Under the pieces are notes generated by a model. That model searched no databases. It saw only the letters and a program-made list of their open reading frames with translations, and was not told where the DNA came from. A DNA stretch of 64,000 bases from Devosia sp. (GTDB lineage: Bacteria; Pseudomonadota; Alphaproteobacteria; Rhizobiales; Devosiaceae): contig NZ_JAFKHE010000018.1 in assembly GCF_017307495.1 (NCBI RefSeq), forward strand, positions 141,459 through 205,458, in the 5' to 3' direction. Numbering within the stretch: position 1 is the first letter of the stretch; each line of letters starts with the position of its first letter. Both the position numbers and the translations under genes were made by a program. Of the stretch, positions 16,609 to 25,278 are shown one piece after another.

Positions 16609-18585
16609 TCATACCGCCTCGAACTCCAAGATCACCTCGTCCACCGCCAGCACCGACCCCGGCTTGACGCGAACCTTGCTCACCTTGGCCCGCTTCTCCG
16701 CCTTCAGCACGTTTTCCATCTTCATGGCCTCGACGATGGCCAGGGTCTGGCCGTCCTCGACGATGTCGCCCTCAGCGACATCGATGCGCACGACCTGGCC
16801 AGGCATCGGGCAGAGCAGGAACCTGCTGAGGTCGGGCGGGACCTTCACCGGCATCAGCGGCATCAGGTCGGCGACATGCGGCAGGAGCACCTTGGCGACG
16901 AGGTCGGCGCCGCGCCAACGCAGGCGGAAGCCGCCGGTGACGCGGTTGATCCGCACATGGTGCAGGCGCCCGTCGACGCGGGCGATGCACAGGCTCATCC
17001 CCGGCTTCCAGCCGGTTTCGACCAGCAGCTTCCGGCCGTCGGGGGCCGTCAGCCAGTACTCGATGCCGTCGGCATGGACGGAGAAGTCCCAGCGCCGGCC
17101 ATTGATCAGCACGGCGCGCGGCTCCGGCGTTGCCGCAAAGGCGCGCTTGTCCACCGCGAAGGCCGACGTGCAGGCGAGCGCCGCCAGATGCGTCAGAGAA
17201 TCCGCATCGAGCTCCACGCCGTTGAAGCCATTGGGGAATTCCTCCGCGATGTAGCCGGTGGTAAGGCGGCCATCGCGGAAGCGCTGCTGCGCCATGACGG
17301 CGGAAAGGAAGGGGATGTTGTTGCCCACACCCTCGAGCTCGAACTCGTCGAGCGCCACTTCCATGGCATCGATCGCCTCGATGCGCGTCGGAGCCCAGGT
17401 GCACAGCTTGGCGATCATCGGGTCGTAGAAGGTCGAGATCTCGCCGCCGTCGGCGACGCCGGTATCGTTGCGGACGACCAGTTCGGGCGTCGCCTGCTCG
17501 GCGGGCGGGCTGTAGCGGGTCAGGCGGCCGACGGAGGGGAGGAAGTTGCGGTACGGGTCCTCGGCATAGATGCGGCTCTCGATGGCCCAGCCGTTGATCG
17601 TGACATCGGCCTGGGTGAGCGGCAGCTTTTCGCCCGCGGCGGCAAGGAACATCAACTCGACGAGGTCGAGGCCGGTGATCAGCTCGGTGACCGGATGCTC
17701 CACCTGCAGGCGGGTGTTCATCTCGAGGAAGTAGAAATTGCGGTCCTTGTCGACGATGAACTCGACCGTGCCGGCCGAGGTGTAGCCCACGGCCCTCGCG
17801 AGGGCGACGGCCTGCTCGCCCATGGCCTTGCGCGTCGCGGCATCGAGGAAGGGCGACGGGGCCTCCTCGATCACCTTCTGGTTGCGGCGCTGGATCGAGC
17901 ATTCGCGCTCGTTGAGCCACAGCACGTTGCCGTGCTGGTCGCCGATCAACTGGATCTCGATATGGCGCGGCTCGGTGACGAATTTTTCGATGAAGATGCG
18001 GTCGTCGCCGAACGAGGACGCGGCTTCGGACTGCGAGCGCTCGAAGCCCTCGAGCGCCTCGGCATCATTCCCGGCGATGCGCATGCCCTTGCCGCCACCG
18101 CCGGCCGAGGCCTTGATCATCACGGGGTAGCCGATGGACCTGCTGATGCGAACGGCTTCGTCGGCGTCTGCGATGAGTCCCATGTGGCCGGGGACCGTGG
18201 AGACGCCAGCCGCGGCTGCGATTTTCTTGGACGTGATCTTGTCGCCCATGGCCTCGATGGCCTTCACCGGGGGGCCAACGAAGATGATGCCGGCCTGCTC
18301 GAGCGCCGCGGCGAAGGCCGGGTTTTCGCTCAGGAAGCCATAGCCGGGGTGCACGGCCTCGGCGCCGGTCTGTTTGCAGGCAGCGACGATCTTTTCGATC
18401 GAAAGGTAGGAGTCGCGGGCGGCCGAGCCGCCGATATGCACGGCCTCGTCGGCGAGCTTGACGTGCTGGGCGTCGCGATCAGCGTCGGAATAGACCGCGA
18501 TTGTGCGGATGCCCATGCGGCGCGCGGTGCGGATGACGCGGCGGGCGATCTCGCCACGGTTGGCGATGAGGAGAGAAGTGAACAT
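16609..18585 (-). CDS. pccA: Propionyl-CoA carboxylase, biotin-carrying alpha subunit
   Basis: This 658-residue subunit carries biotin carboxylase and biotin carrier functions for making (S)-methylmalonyl-CoA. The N-terminus has SLLIANRGEIARRVIRTARRMGI. The ATP-grasp domain has KASAGGGGKGMRI, FIEKFVTEPRHIEIQ and ERECSIQRRNQKVIEEAPSP, and the catalytic EMNTRLQVEHPVTE follows. The C-terminal biotinyl domain has IVEAMKMEN with the biotin-accepting Lys622. The linker region and length fit PCC rather than the shorter acetyl-CoA carboxylase AccC. The ATG at 18585 opens directly into the family consensus. pccB is separated by the Gly/Asn-rich gene. Confidence 0.96.
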   Translation of the reverse strand: MFTSLLIANRGEIARRVIRTARRMGIRTIAVYSDADRDAQHVKLADEAVHIGGSAARDSYLSIEKIVAACKQTGAEAVHPGYGFLSENPAFAAALEQAGIIFVGPPVKAIEAMGDKITSKKIAAAAGVSTVPGHMGLIADADEAVRISRSIGYPVMIKASAGGGGKGMRIAGNDAEALEGFERSQSEAASSFGDDRIFIEKFVTEPRHIEIQLIGDQHGNVLWLNERECSIQRRNQKVIEEAPSPFLDAATRKAMGEQAVALARAVGYTSAGTVEFIVDKDRNFYFLEMNTRLQVEHPVTELITGLDLVELMFLAAAGEKLPLTQADVTINGWAIESRIYAEDPYRNFLPSVGRLTRYSPPAEQATPELVVRNDTGVADGGEISTFYDPMIAKLCTWAPTRIEAIDAMEVALDEFELEGVGNNIPFLSAVMAQQRFRDGRLTTGYIAEEFPNGFNGVELDADSLTHLAALACTSAFAVDKRAFAATPEPRAVLINGRRWDFSVHADGIEYWLTAPDGRKLLVETGWKPGMSLCIARVDGRLHHVRINRVTGGFRLRWRGADLVAKVLLPHVADLMPLMPVKVPPDLSRFLLCPMPGQVVRIDVAEGDIVEDGQTLAIVEAMKMENVLKAEKRAKVSKVRVKPGSVLAVDEVILEFEAV

Positions 18586-18725
18586 GGACTCAGACCTTAC
18601 GCCAGCTGGAGCGCGGAGTGTGGGGCATTTGCATCAAGTACGGCGTATCGGCGCGTTGGGTTCTTAAGCTGGAGGTATCTCATGTACCCTTCTCGGCGTC
18701 TGTCTCGCCCTTGAGGAGCCCCAGA

Positions 18726-19676
18726 ATGATTCGATCGATCCGTACCGGCCTGCTGCTGTCCGCAACGGCCCTGGCGCTTGTCGCGGCACCGGTGGTGCTC
18801 AATGCGACGCCGCTCTCCGACCTTTCGGCGCTTGCCGGCGGCAAGGGTAACGGGAACGGAAACGGTGGAGAGAAGGGCAATAGCGGGAACGGCAACAGCG
18901 AGAACGCCAAGGGTGGCAACGGAAACTCCGGCGGGGCCTCCAACGGCAACGGCGGCGGCAACTCCGCCAAGTCTTCCAACGGCAACGGCGCGAGCAAGAA
19001 GGTCGCCGCCACGGAACTCGCCCCGACCGTGAAGGCCAACGGCAAGGTCCAAAAGACCAAGAACCTCAATGCCCAGCTGGCGGGGCTGAACTCGCTCAAC
19101 CGCAACGTCAACGGGCTGATGAACAGCAACGACAAGCGCATGGTGCTGGTGCGCGAGTTCGTCCAGGCCGGCGCTGACCTGTCGGCCGCGAGCGCGGCGC
19201 TCGATCAGGCCGGGACGCTGCTGGGCGAGCTTCAGACGACGTTCGACACCTACATGACCACCTATGTCGGCACGGCCGGCCTCGTCGCCTATGACGGTTC
19301 CACGGTTTACGATGCCCCGACGCTCCAGGGCCTCACCGATCGGTTGGCTGAACTCGATGCGGCGATCCTGGCCGACCCGACCAACCAGGCGGCGATCGAC
19401 GAGCAGGCGATCCTGGCGACGGCACTCGACGCGATCAATGCAAGCGCCGAACTGGCCGCGGTCGCGGCGCAGCAGGGCGTGGTCGACGGGCTCGACGCAG
19501 AGGTCGCGGCGCTCGAAGAGGCGACGAGCGAAGAGGCGCTCAAGGCCGCGCTGCTCGCTGCCGCCAACAAGAACCGCGTGGCCGCCGGTGGCGACGCCTA
19601 CCTGACGCCCGAAATCATGGCGTGGGCCCAGGGCAAGATCGACACGCTGACCGCGGATTACATCGCGCAGCAATAG
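18726..19676 (+). CDS. Gly/Asn-rich exported protein of unknown function
   Basis: I do not recognise this 316-residue protein. Residues 1-27 look like a Sec signal peptide (basic IRSIR, then a hydrophobic stretch to VVLNA). Residues 38-90 are low complexity, built of GN, GNG, NGNGG and SGNGNS units with scattered Lys. Residues 100-316 are Ala/Leu/Asp-rich and predicted helical, with LTDRLAELDAAILADPTNQAAIDEQAI and heptad-like stretches to the end. ATG 18726 has GAGGAG 9 nt upstream. It is transcribed against pccA and pccB, between them. Surface or matrix association is plausible from the composition only. Confidence 0.8.
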   Translation: MIRSIRTGLLLSATALALVAAPVVLNATPLSDLSALAGGKGNGNGNGGEKGNSGNGNSENAKGGNGNSGGASNGNGGGNSAKSSNGNGASKKVAATELAPTVKANGKVQKTKNLNAQLAGLNSLNRNVNGLMNSNDKRMVLVREFVQAGADLSAASAALDQAGTLLGELQTTFDTYMTTYVGTAGLVAYDGSTVYDAPTLQGLTDRLAELDAAILADPTNQAAIDEQAILATALDAINASAELAAVAAQQGVVDGLDAEVAALEEATSEEALKAALLAAANKNRVAAGGDAYLTPEIMAWAQGKIDTLTADYIAQQ

Positions 19677-19700
19677 CTCGGCCGACCGGAGCGCGGGGCC

Positions 19701-19753
19701 ACCCCTACCCTTGATCCCTCCCCAAATGGGGGAGGGAGATGCGAGTTGAGGGG
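19701..19753. repeat. Short palindromic element between convergent genes
   Basis: A central hairpin ATCCCTCCCC-aaat-GGGGGAGGGAGAT is enclosed by ACCCCT and AGGGGT. It resembles half of the R3 and R5 elements. It lies between the convergent stops of the Gly/Asn-rich gene and pccB and could end transcription from both sides, though T-tracts are lacking. Confidence 0.65.
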
Positions 19754-19765
19754 TCGGCTGCCGCC

Positions 19766-21298
19766 TCACAGCGGGATGTTCCCGTGCTTCTTTGCCGGGA
19801 TCACGGCCTTCTTGCCCTTCAGCATCTCGAACGCGCGGACGACGCGGCGGCGGGTTTCGCGCGGCATGATGACGTCGTCGATGAAGCCGCGCTCGGCGGC
19901 GACGAAGGGGTTGGCGAAGCGGGACTCGTAGTCGGCGGTGCGCCGGGCGATCTTCTCCTTGTCCGAGAGCTCGGAGCGGTAGAGGATTTCCGTTGCGCCC
20001 TTGGCGCCCATGACGGCGATCTCGGCGGTAGGCCAGGCGTAGTTGACGTCGGCGCGGATGTGCTTGGATGCCATCACGTCATAGGCGCCGCCATAGGCCT
20101 TGCGGGTGATCACGGTAACTTTGGGCACGGTGGCTTCGGCATAGGCGAAGAGGAGCTTGGCGCCGTGCTTGATGATGCCGCCATATTCCTGCGCGACGCC
20201 GGGGAGGAAGCCCGGCACGTCGACGAGGGTGAGGATCGGGATCGAAAACGCGTCGCAGAAGCGAATGAAGCGCGCGGCCTTCTTCGACGAGTTGATGTCG
20301 AGGCAGCCGGCCAGCACCAACGGCTGGTTGGCGACGACGCCGACGGTGGAACCGTTGAGACGGATGAAGCCGACGAGGATGTTGCCGGCGTGGTCCTTCT
20401 GGATCTCGAGGAAATCGCCCTCGTCGGCGAGCTTCTCGATGACCTCGCGCATGTCGTAGGGCTTGGTGGCGCTATCGGGGATGATGGTGTCGAGGCTGGG
20501 CTCCTCGCGCTCAACCGTGTCCTCGACGGCGACGACCGGCGGCTTGTCGGTGGCGCTGAGCGGCAGGAAATCGAACAGGCGGCGGACTTCGAGCAGGGTC
20601 TCGATGTCGTTGTCGAAGGCGGCATCGGCGACGGACGATACCCTGGTGTGGGTCCCTGCCCCGCCGAGTTCCTCGTGGGTGACGATCTCGGAGGTGACGG
20701 TCTTCACCACGTCCGGGCCGGTGACGTACATGTAGGACGTGTCCTTCACCATGTAGATGAAGTCGGTCATGGCCGGGGAATAGACCGCGCCGCCGGCAGT
20801 CGGGCCCATCACCACGGAGATCTGCGGAATGGCGCCGGAGGCCTGGACGTTGCGCCAGAACACCTCGGCGTAGCCGCCGAGCGCCGCGACGCCTTCCTGG
20901 ATGCGGGCACCGCCGGAATCGTTGAGGCCGATCACGGGGGCGCCGTTCTGCACGGCGAGGTCCATGATCTTGCAGATCTTCTGCGCGTGGGTTTCCGACA
21001 GAGAGCCGCCGAAGACGGTGAAATCCTGGCTGAAGACGTAGGTCAGGCGGCCGTTGATGGTGCCCCAGCCGGTGACGACGCCGTCGCCGGGAATGATGGT
21101 CTGGTCCATGCCGAAATCCACCGCGCGGTGGGTGACGAACATGTCGTATTCCTCGAAGGAGCCGGGATCGAGCAGCACGTCGAGGCGCTCGCGCGCCGTC
21201 AGCTTGCCCTTGCCGTGTTGGGCGTCGATGCGCTTCTGCCCGCCGCCGAGACGGGCGTCGTTCCGCCGCTGTTCGAGCGCGGCGATGATCTTCTGCAT
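19766..21298 (-). CDS. pccB: Propionyl-CoA carboxylase, carboxyltransferase beta subunit
   Basis: This 510-residue subunit moves the carboxyl group from biotin to propionyl-CoA. The crotonase-like N and C halves are both present, with [39 protein letters not shown] near the start, the oxyanion-type [23 protein letters not shown], and [35 protein letters not shown] in the C half. Length and motifs match PCC beta rather than AccA/AccD. ATG 21298 has AGGGACAC upstream. It is divergent from the XRE regulator gene, with a 35-bp palindrome between them, so direct control by that regulator is likely. Confidence 0.96.
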   Translation of the reverse strand: MQKIIAALEQRRNDARLGGGQKRIDAQHGKGKLTARERLDVLLDPGSFEEYDMFVTHRAVDFGMDQTIIPGDGVVTGWGTINGRLTYVFSQDFTVFGGSLSETHAQKICKIMDLAVQNGAPVIGLNDSGGARIQEGVAALGGYAEVFWRNVQASGAIPQISVVMGPTAGGAVYSPAMTDFIYMVKDTSYMYVTGPDVVKTVTSEIVTHEELGGAGTHTRVSSVADAAFDNDIETLLEVRRLFDFLPLSATDKPPVVAVEDTVEREEPSLDTIIPDSATKPYDMREVIEKLADEGDFLEIQKDHAGNILVGFIRLNGSTVGVVANQPLVLAGCLDINSSKKAARFIRFCDAFSIPILTLVDVPGFLPGVAQEYGGIIKHGAKLLFAYAEATVPKVTVITRKAYGGAYDVMASKHIRADVNYAWPTAEIAVMGAKGATEILYRSELSDKEKIARRTADYESRFANPFVAAERGFIDDVIMPRETRRRVVRAFEMLKGKKAVIPAKKHGNIPL

Positions 21299-21379
21299 GT
21301 GTCCCTGTCCTTCCGAAGCCTCGACAATAGCCTGACCGTGGCGCCGGAAGGAGACAAGAAGGTGCCATCGTGCTAATTC

Positions 21380-21414
21380 CGCAAACTTGCAAAGTGTGAA
21401 TTTGTGGATTTGCG
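21380..21414. promoter_or_regulatory. Operator palindrome for the acyl-CoA regulator (PccR/ScfR type)
   Basis: Inverted repeat CGCAAA-N4-CAAA (21380-21393), a 7-bp centre, then TTTG-N4-TTTGCG (21401-21414). Both arms keep the same N4 spacing. Known PccR sites in Rhodobacter sphaeroides are built of TTTGCAAA-like units separated by 4 bp, so this fits the family. It lies between divergent pccB and the regulator, ending 1 bp before the regulator ATG, so bound regulator would also block its own gene. Confidence 0.7.
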
Positions 21415-21415
21415 A

Positions 21416-22831
21416 ATGGCACAGCGGAAGGTCTTCGCCGGCGGCAAGGTGCGGGCGGCGCGGCAACGGGCCGGGCTGACGCAGCGCGAACTCGCCACCC
21501 AGCTCGATATCTCGGTGAGCTACCTCAACCAGATCGAGAACAACCAGCGACCGCTGACCGCAGCGCTGATGCTGGCCCTGTCGGAGCAGTTACGGCTGGA
21601 CCTCGCCGACCTTGTCTCGGACAAGGCGGACCGGCTGCTGGCGGACCTGCGCGAAGTGATGGCGGACCCGATGTTCGGCGAGGCGGCGCCGGGGCTGATC
21701 GAGCTCAAGTCGGTGGCGGCGAGCGCGCCGGACATGGCGCAGGCGGTGCTCCGCCTCTACGACGCCTATCGCCGGGCCAACGAGCGGCTGGCAAGCGCCG
21801 ACGCGGCCCTGGCCGGCAGCGGCGCGGGGGGCGCGCAGACCAGCTACGAGGAGGTGCGCGACTTCTTCCACTATGCCGGCAACTATATCGACCGGCTGGA
21901 TGTCGCGGCGGAGGCGCTGGCAGGCCGGCTTGGCGGGGAGCCGCTCGGACGGCTCGAGCGGCTGGCAGCGCATGTCGAGGCGGCCTGCGGGGTGACGGTC
22001 GCGTTCGAGGCGCCCGAACGGCCGGAGCAGATGCGGCGGCATGACCGGGCACGCGGGGTGGTGAGCCTCAATGCGCGGCTGGCGCCTCCGACGCTGTTCT
22101 TCCAGCTTGCGGCGCAACTGGCCCTGCTCGCCGAGGCCGAGGCGATCGACGAGATCGTGCGCGGCGCGGGGTTCAAGACGGCGGAGGCGGCGGAGATCTG
22201 CCGGATCGGGCTGGCGAACTACTACGCGGGGGCGCTGCAGATGCCCTATGGCGCGTTCCTTGCGGCGGCGGACAGCCATGCCTACGACATCGAGCAACTG
22301 GCCTTCACCTTCGGCGCCTCGCTCGAACAGGTCGGGCACCGGCTGTCGACCATGCAGCGGCCCAAGGCACGGGGCGTGCCGTTCTTCTTCGCGCGGGTGG
22401 ATGCGGCGGGGACGATCACCAAGCGACACTCGGCGACGCCGCTGCAGTTCCCGCGCTTCGGCGGCGCCTGCCCGCTGTGGAACGTGCACCGGGCGTTCGA
22501 GGCGCACGGGCAGATCATGCGGCAACTGGCGGAAACGCCGGACGGCAACCGCTACCTCTGCCTCGCCTGGTCGGAGGAGAAGCGCATCGGCGGCTTCCGC
22601 GGCCCGGTGCGGCGCTATGCGTTCGCGCTCGGCTGCGAGATCGCCCATGCCGGCCGGCTGACCTATGCGGCGGACCTGAACCTCGACCGGCCCGCCGCGT
22701 TCGAGCCGATCGGCATCTCGTGCCGTATCTGCCCGCGCGGCGACTGCCTGCAGCGCTCGGTGCCGCCGCTGGACGCACGGCTGACGATCGATGCGGACAG
22801 CCGCGCGGTGGTACCGTACCGGCTGGGATAA
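21416..22831 (+). CDS. XRE-family short-chain acyl-CoA regulator (PccR/ScfR/RamB type)
   Basis: This 471-residue DNA-binding regulator has an N-terminal Cro/CI helix-turn-helix ([38 protein letters not shown], about residues 11-48). An IrrE-like middle follows (around [21 protein letters not shown]). The C-terminal domain has paired cysteines in CRICPRGDC and a YxPY-type end. Family members sense short-chain acyl-CoA or related metabolites and control propionyl-CoA carboxylase, methylmalonyl-CoA mutase or glyoxylate-cycle genes. ATG 21416 is used; a GTG at 21404 would put the start inside the operator palindrome. Divergence from pccB supports a PccR role. Confidence 0.85.
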   Translation: MAQRKVFAGGKVRAARQRAGLTQRELATQLDISVSYLNQIENNQRPLTAALMLALSEQLRLDLADLVSDKADRLLADLREVMADPMFGEAAPGLIELKSVAASAPDMAQAVLRLYDAYRRANERLASADAALAGSGAGGAQTSYEEVRDFFHYAGNYIDRLDVAAEALAGRLGGEPLGRLERLAAHVEAACGVTVAFEAPERPEQMRRHDRARGVVSLNARLAPPTLFFQLAAQLALLAEAEAIDEIVRGAGFKTAEAAEICRIGLANYYAGALQMPYGAFLAAADSHAYDIEQLAFTFGASLEQVGHRLSTMQRPKARGVPFFFARVDAAGTITKRHSATPLQFPRFGGACPLWNVHRAFEAHGQIMRQLAETPDGNRYLCLAWSEEKRIGGFRGPVRRYAFALGCEIAHAGRLTYAADLNLDRPAAFEPIGISCRICPRGDCLQRSVPPLDARLTIDADSRAVVPYRLG

Positions 22832-22895
22832 GCGGTTCTTGCCGGGGGATGGCAATGGACTTGCCCACCCCGTTTCGCGTAAACCGACGCCCGCG

Positions 22896-23762
22896 ATGCA
22901 AGATGGCTTCAACATACCCGTGCTTCCCCCCGCCCTCGTCGATGATGCGGTGCGGCGTGCGCTGGGCGAGGATCTCGGCCTGAGCGGCGACCTGACGTCG
23001 CTGGCGACGATCCCGCCCGACGCGCAGGCGACGGCGACGCTGTCGGCGCGCGAGCCGGGGGTGATCGCGGGGCTGCCGCTGGCACTCGAAGTGTTCCGGC
23101 AGCTGGGCGGTGGCGTGGAGTTCGACCCGCAGGTCGCGGACGGCGCGCGGGTCGACAAGGGCAGCATCGTCGCGGTGGTATCGGGAGATGCGCGGCAACT
23201 GCTTGCCGGCGAGCGTACCGCGCTCAATTTCCTGAATCATCTCAGCGGGATCGCCTCGCTTACGAACAAGTTCGTCGAAGCCGTGGCGGGGACGAAGGCG
23301 CGGATCTGCGATACGCGCAAGACGACGCCGGGACTGCGCGCCTTCGAGAAATACGCGGTGCGCTGCGGCGGCGGCGCGAACCATCGCTATGCCTTGAGCG
23401 ACGCCATCCTGATCAAGGACAATCACATCGCGGTCGCGGGAAACGCGGGCAAGGCGTACCGGGCGGCACGGGCGGCAGCGGGACACCTGGTCGCGATCGA
23501 GATCGAGGTCACCACGCTGTCACAGCTCGAAGACGTGCTGGAGGCCGGCGCGACGGTGGTGATGCTGGACAACATGGACAACGAGCTGCTCAAGGCAGCG
23601 GTGCGGCTGAACGACGGTCGGGCCCGGCTCGAGGCCTCCGGCGGCGTGACGCTGGAACGGGTGCGCGGCATCGCCGAAACCGGCGTCGACTTCATCTCGT
23701 CGAGCCAGATCACCATGGGCGCCAAGCCCCTAGACCTAGGACTGGACGTCGAAATCCGATGA
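22896..23762 (+). CDS. nadC: Nicotinate-nucleotide pyrophosphorylase (carboxylating)
   Basis: This 288-residue enzyme turns quinolinate and PRPP into nicotinate mononucleotide in de novo NAD synthesis. The family pattern is complete: EDLGLSGDLTS near the N-terminus, GERTALNFLNHLSGIAS, ICDTRKTTPGLRAFEKYAVRCGGGANHRYALSDAILIKDNHI, VMLDNMDNE, and EASGGVTLERVRGIAETGVDFISSSQITMGAK. ATG 22896 begins at the usual family N-terminus; the frame is open further upstream without a better start. The stop overlaps cysQ as ATGA. nadA and nadB are not in the window. Confidence 0.96.
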   Translation: MQDGFNIPVLPPALVDDAVRRALGEDLGLSGDLTSLATIPPDAQATATLSAREPGVIAGLPLALEVFRQLGGGVEFDPQVADGARVDKGSIVAVVSGDARQLLAGERTALNFLNHLSGIASLTNKFVEAVAGTKARICDTRKTTPGLRAFEKYAVRCGGGANHRYALSDAILIKDNHIAVAGNAGKAYRAARAAAGHLVAIEIEVTTLSQLEDVLEAGATVVMLDNMDNELLKAAVRLNDGRARLEASGGVTLERVRGIAETGVDFISSSQITMGAKPLDLGLDVEIR

Positions 23763-24571
23763 ACGCGCCCTATACCGACCTCATGAACCAGGCGGCGATT
23801 GCCGCGGCCAAGGTGATCGTCGCGGTCTATGACCGCGACGTGGTCGCCATGCGGAAGTCCGACGGTTCGCCGGTCACCGAGGCGGACCAGGAAGCAGAAG
23901 CGATCATTCTCGCGCACCTGGCAAAGAGCGGTTTGCCGGTCCTCGCCGAGGAGAGCGTATCGGGCGGTCACATCCCGGCACTGGGCGAGCGCTACTTCGT
24001 CGTCGACCCGCTGGACGGGACCAAGGAGTTCCTGAAGCGCAACGGCGAGTTCACGGTCAATATCGCCTATTGCGAGAACGGCCGGCCGGTCAGCGGGGTG
24101 GTGCTGGCTCCGGTGACGGGTGACATCTATTGGGGCGGGCCGGACGGCGCGTTCGCGGGCAAGGTGGTCGACGGATCGATCAGCGGTTCGGCGCGCCTGA
24201 GCGTCAGCCGGGTGAAGCAGCCGCTGCGCATCGTCGCCAGCCGCTCGCACGGGCATCCGGCCCTGGCGGTGGTGTGCGAGGAACTCGCGGTGGCCGAGAA
24301 CGTCTCGGTCGGATCGTCGCTGAAGTTCTGCCTGCTGGCGGCGGGCAAGGCCGAACTTTACCCGCGGTTTACCCCGACCTCGGAATGGGACACCGCGGCC
24401 GGCCAGGCCGTGCTTCAAGCCGCCGGTGGGGTGGTGCTGGATCTGGACGGGCTCCCGCTCACCTGCGGACACCCGGACCGGAAGTTCCTCAACACCTGGT
24501 TTGTCGCGGCATCGAGCCGCGAACTGGCGCTATCTGCCCTGGCGCATATGGCACGTTTCGCCGAAGCCTGA
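23759..24571 (+). CDS. cysQ: 3'(2'),5'-bisphosphate nucleotidase (inositol monophosphatase family)
   Basis: This 270-residue Mg-dependent phosphatase removes the 3'-phosphate from PAP, a by-product of sulfate assimilation. The metal-binding motifs of the IMPase superfamily are clear: EADQEAEAIIL, PVLAEESVSG, the VVDPLDGTKEFLKRNGEFTVNIAYCENGRPVSGVV block typical of CysQ, and SEWDTAAGQAVLQAAGG near the C-terminus. The 4-bp overlap with nadC indicates translational coupling of two functionally unrelated genes. Some family members act on inositol phosphates; the DGTKEFL form favours CysQ. Confidence 0.93.
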   Translation: MNAPYTDLMNQAAIAAAKVIVAVYDRDVVAMRKSDGSPVTEADQEAEAIILAHLAKSGLPVLAEESVSGGHIPALGERYFVVDPLDGTKEFLKRNGEFTVNIAYCENGRPVSGVVLAPVTGDIYWGGPDGAFAGKVVDGSISGSARLSVSRVKQPLRIVASRSHGHPALAVVCEELAVAENVSVGSSLKFCLLAAGKAELYPRFTPTSEWDTAAGQAVLQAAGGVVLDLDGLPLTCGHPDRKFLNTWFVAASSRELALSALAHMARFAEA

Positions 24572-24642
24572 GGCCGAAATCCGTTAGCATTCAAACGGTT
24601 GGCCATGAGAATCCTGCATGGCAGCCCCCCGGGGCACCGGTG

Positions 24643-24671
24643 TTGTGCTTTTCCATCGTTCCATATATACG
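24643..24671 (+). promoter_or_regulatory. Putative promoter of the padR-RND operon
   Basis: TTGTGC (24643-24648) and TATACG (24666-24671) lie 17 bp apart. This is a modest sigma-70-type promoter directly upstream of a perfect inverted repeat at 24673-24701, so the transcription start would fall within the repeat. Confidence 0.4.
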
Positions 24672-24672
24672 C

Positions 24673-24701
24673 CCGGCATATGCTGGTCCGTCATATGCCG
24701 G
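24673..24701 (+). promoter_or_regulatory. Inverted repeat, probable PadR autorepressor operator
   Basis: Perfect 10-bp arms CCGGCATATG (24673-24682) and CATATGCCGG (24692-24701) with a 9-bp spacer. It sits between the -10 and the padR ATG at 24716, 15 bp upstream of the start. PadR regulators commonly repress their own operon from sites of this kind. Confidence 0.65.
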
Positions 24702-24715
24702 CCCGATAGGAAGCC

Positions 24716-25264
24716 ATGAACGTCAGAACGATCTGTCTCGCCATCCTGTATGACGAGGACGCCACCGGATACGAGATCAGGAAGCTCTCCGTCGAAGGGG
24801 AGTACTCGTATTTCATCGATGCGAGCTATGGCTCGATCTATCCCGCGCTGGCTCGCCTGGAGCAGGAAGAGCTCGTCACCTCGCGCGTCGAACCGCAGGA
24901 CGGCAAGCCGGCCAAGAAGATCTACTCGATCACTGCGGCAGGCCGTTCAGCTTTCATTCAGTCGCTGTTCGAGAAGCTTGGGGAGGACGAGTACCGAAGC
25001 GAGTTCCTGCTGTTCCTGCGCTTCGCTTCCGAACTACCGCAATCACTGGTCGAGCAGCGCCTCACCGAACGACTCGCCGAAGTCGACGCGACGCTCGCTG
25101 ATTTCGACCGCATGACCGAACAACACAACCACCCCGGAGACGCCTGGGTCATTGCCTACGGCCGCACTTGTATGCAGGCGGCCCGCGACTACATCCAGGC
25201 CCACGGGGCCGAATTGATCGCGCTCGCGCGTCCCGATCGGGATGCCGCTGCCGCGGCCGAGTAG
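24716..25264 (+). CDS. PadR-family transcriptional regulator
   Basis: This 182-residue regulator has an N-terminal winged helix typical of PadR (ILYDEDATGYEIRKLSVEGEYSYFIDASYGSIYPALARLEQEELVTSR, then KKIYSITAAGRSAFIQ). The C-terminal helical domain (about residues 95-180) is the dimerisation and ligand part. Members commonly repress drug-efflux operons and are released by the pump substrate. It is the first gene of an operon with the RND adaptor (15 bp downstream) and transporter, with an inverted repeat over its promoter. Both facts point to repression of the efflux pair and of itself. The inducer is unknown. Confidence 0.92.
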   Translation: MNVRTICLAILYDEDATGYEIRKLSVEGEYSYFIDASYGSIYPALARLEQEELVTSRVEPQDGKPAKKIYSITAAGRSAFIQSLFEKLGEDEYRSEFLLFLRFASELPQSLVEQRLTERLAEVDATLADFDRMTEQHNHPGDAWVIAYGRTCMQAARDYIQAHGAELIALARPDRDAAAAAE

Positions 25265-25278
25265 AGGGACTAATCAGA

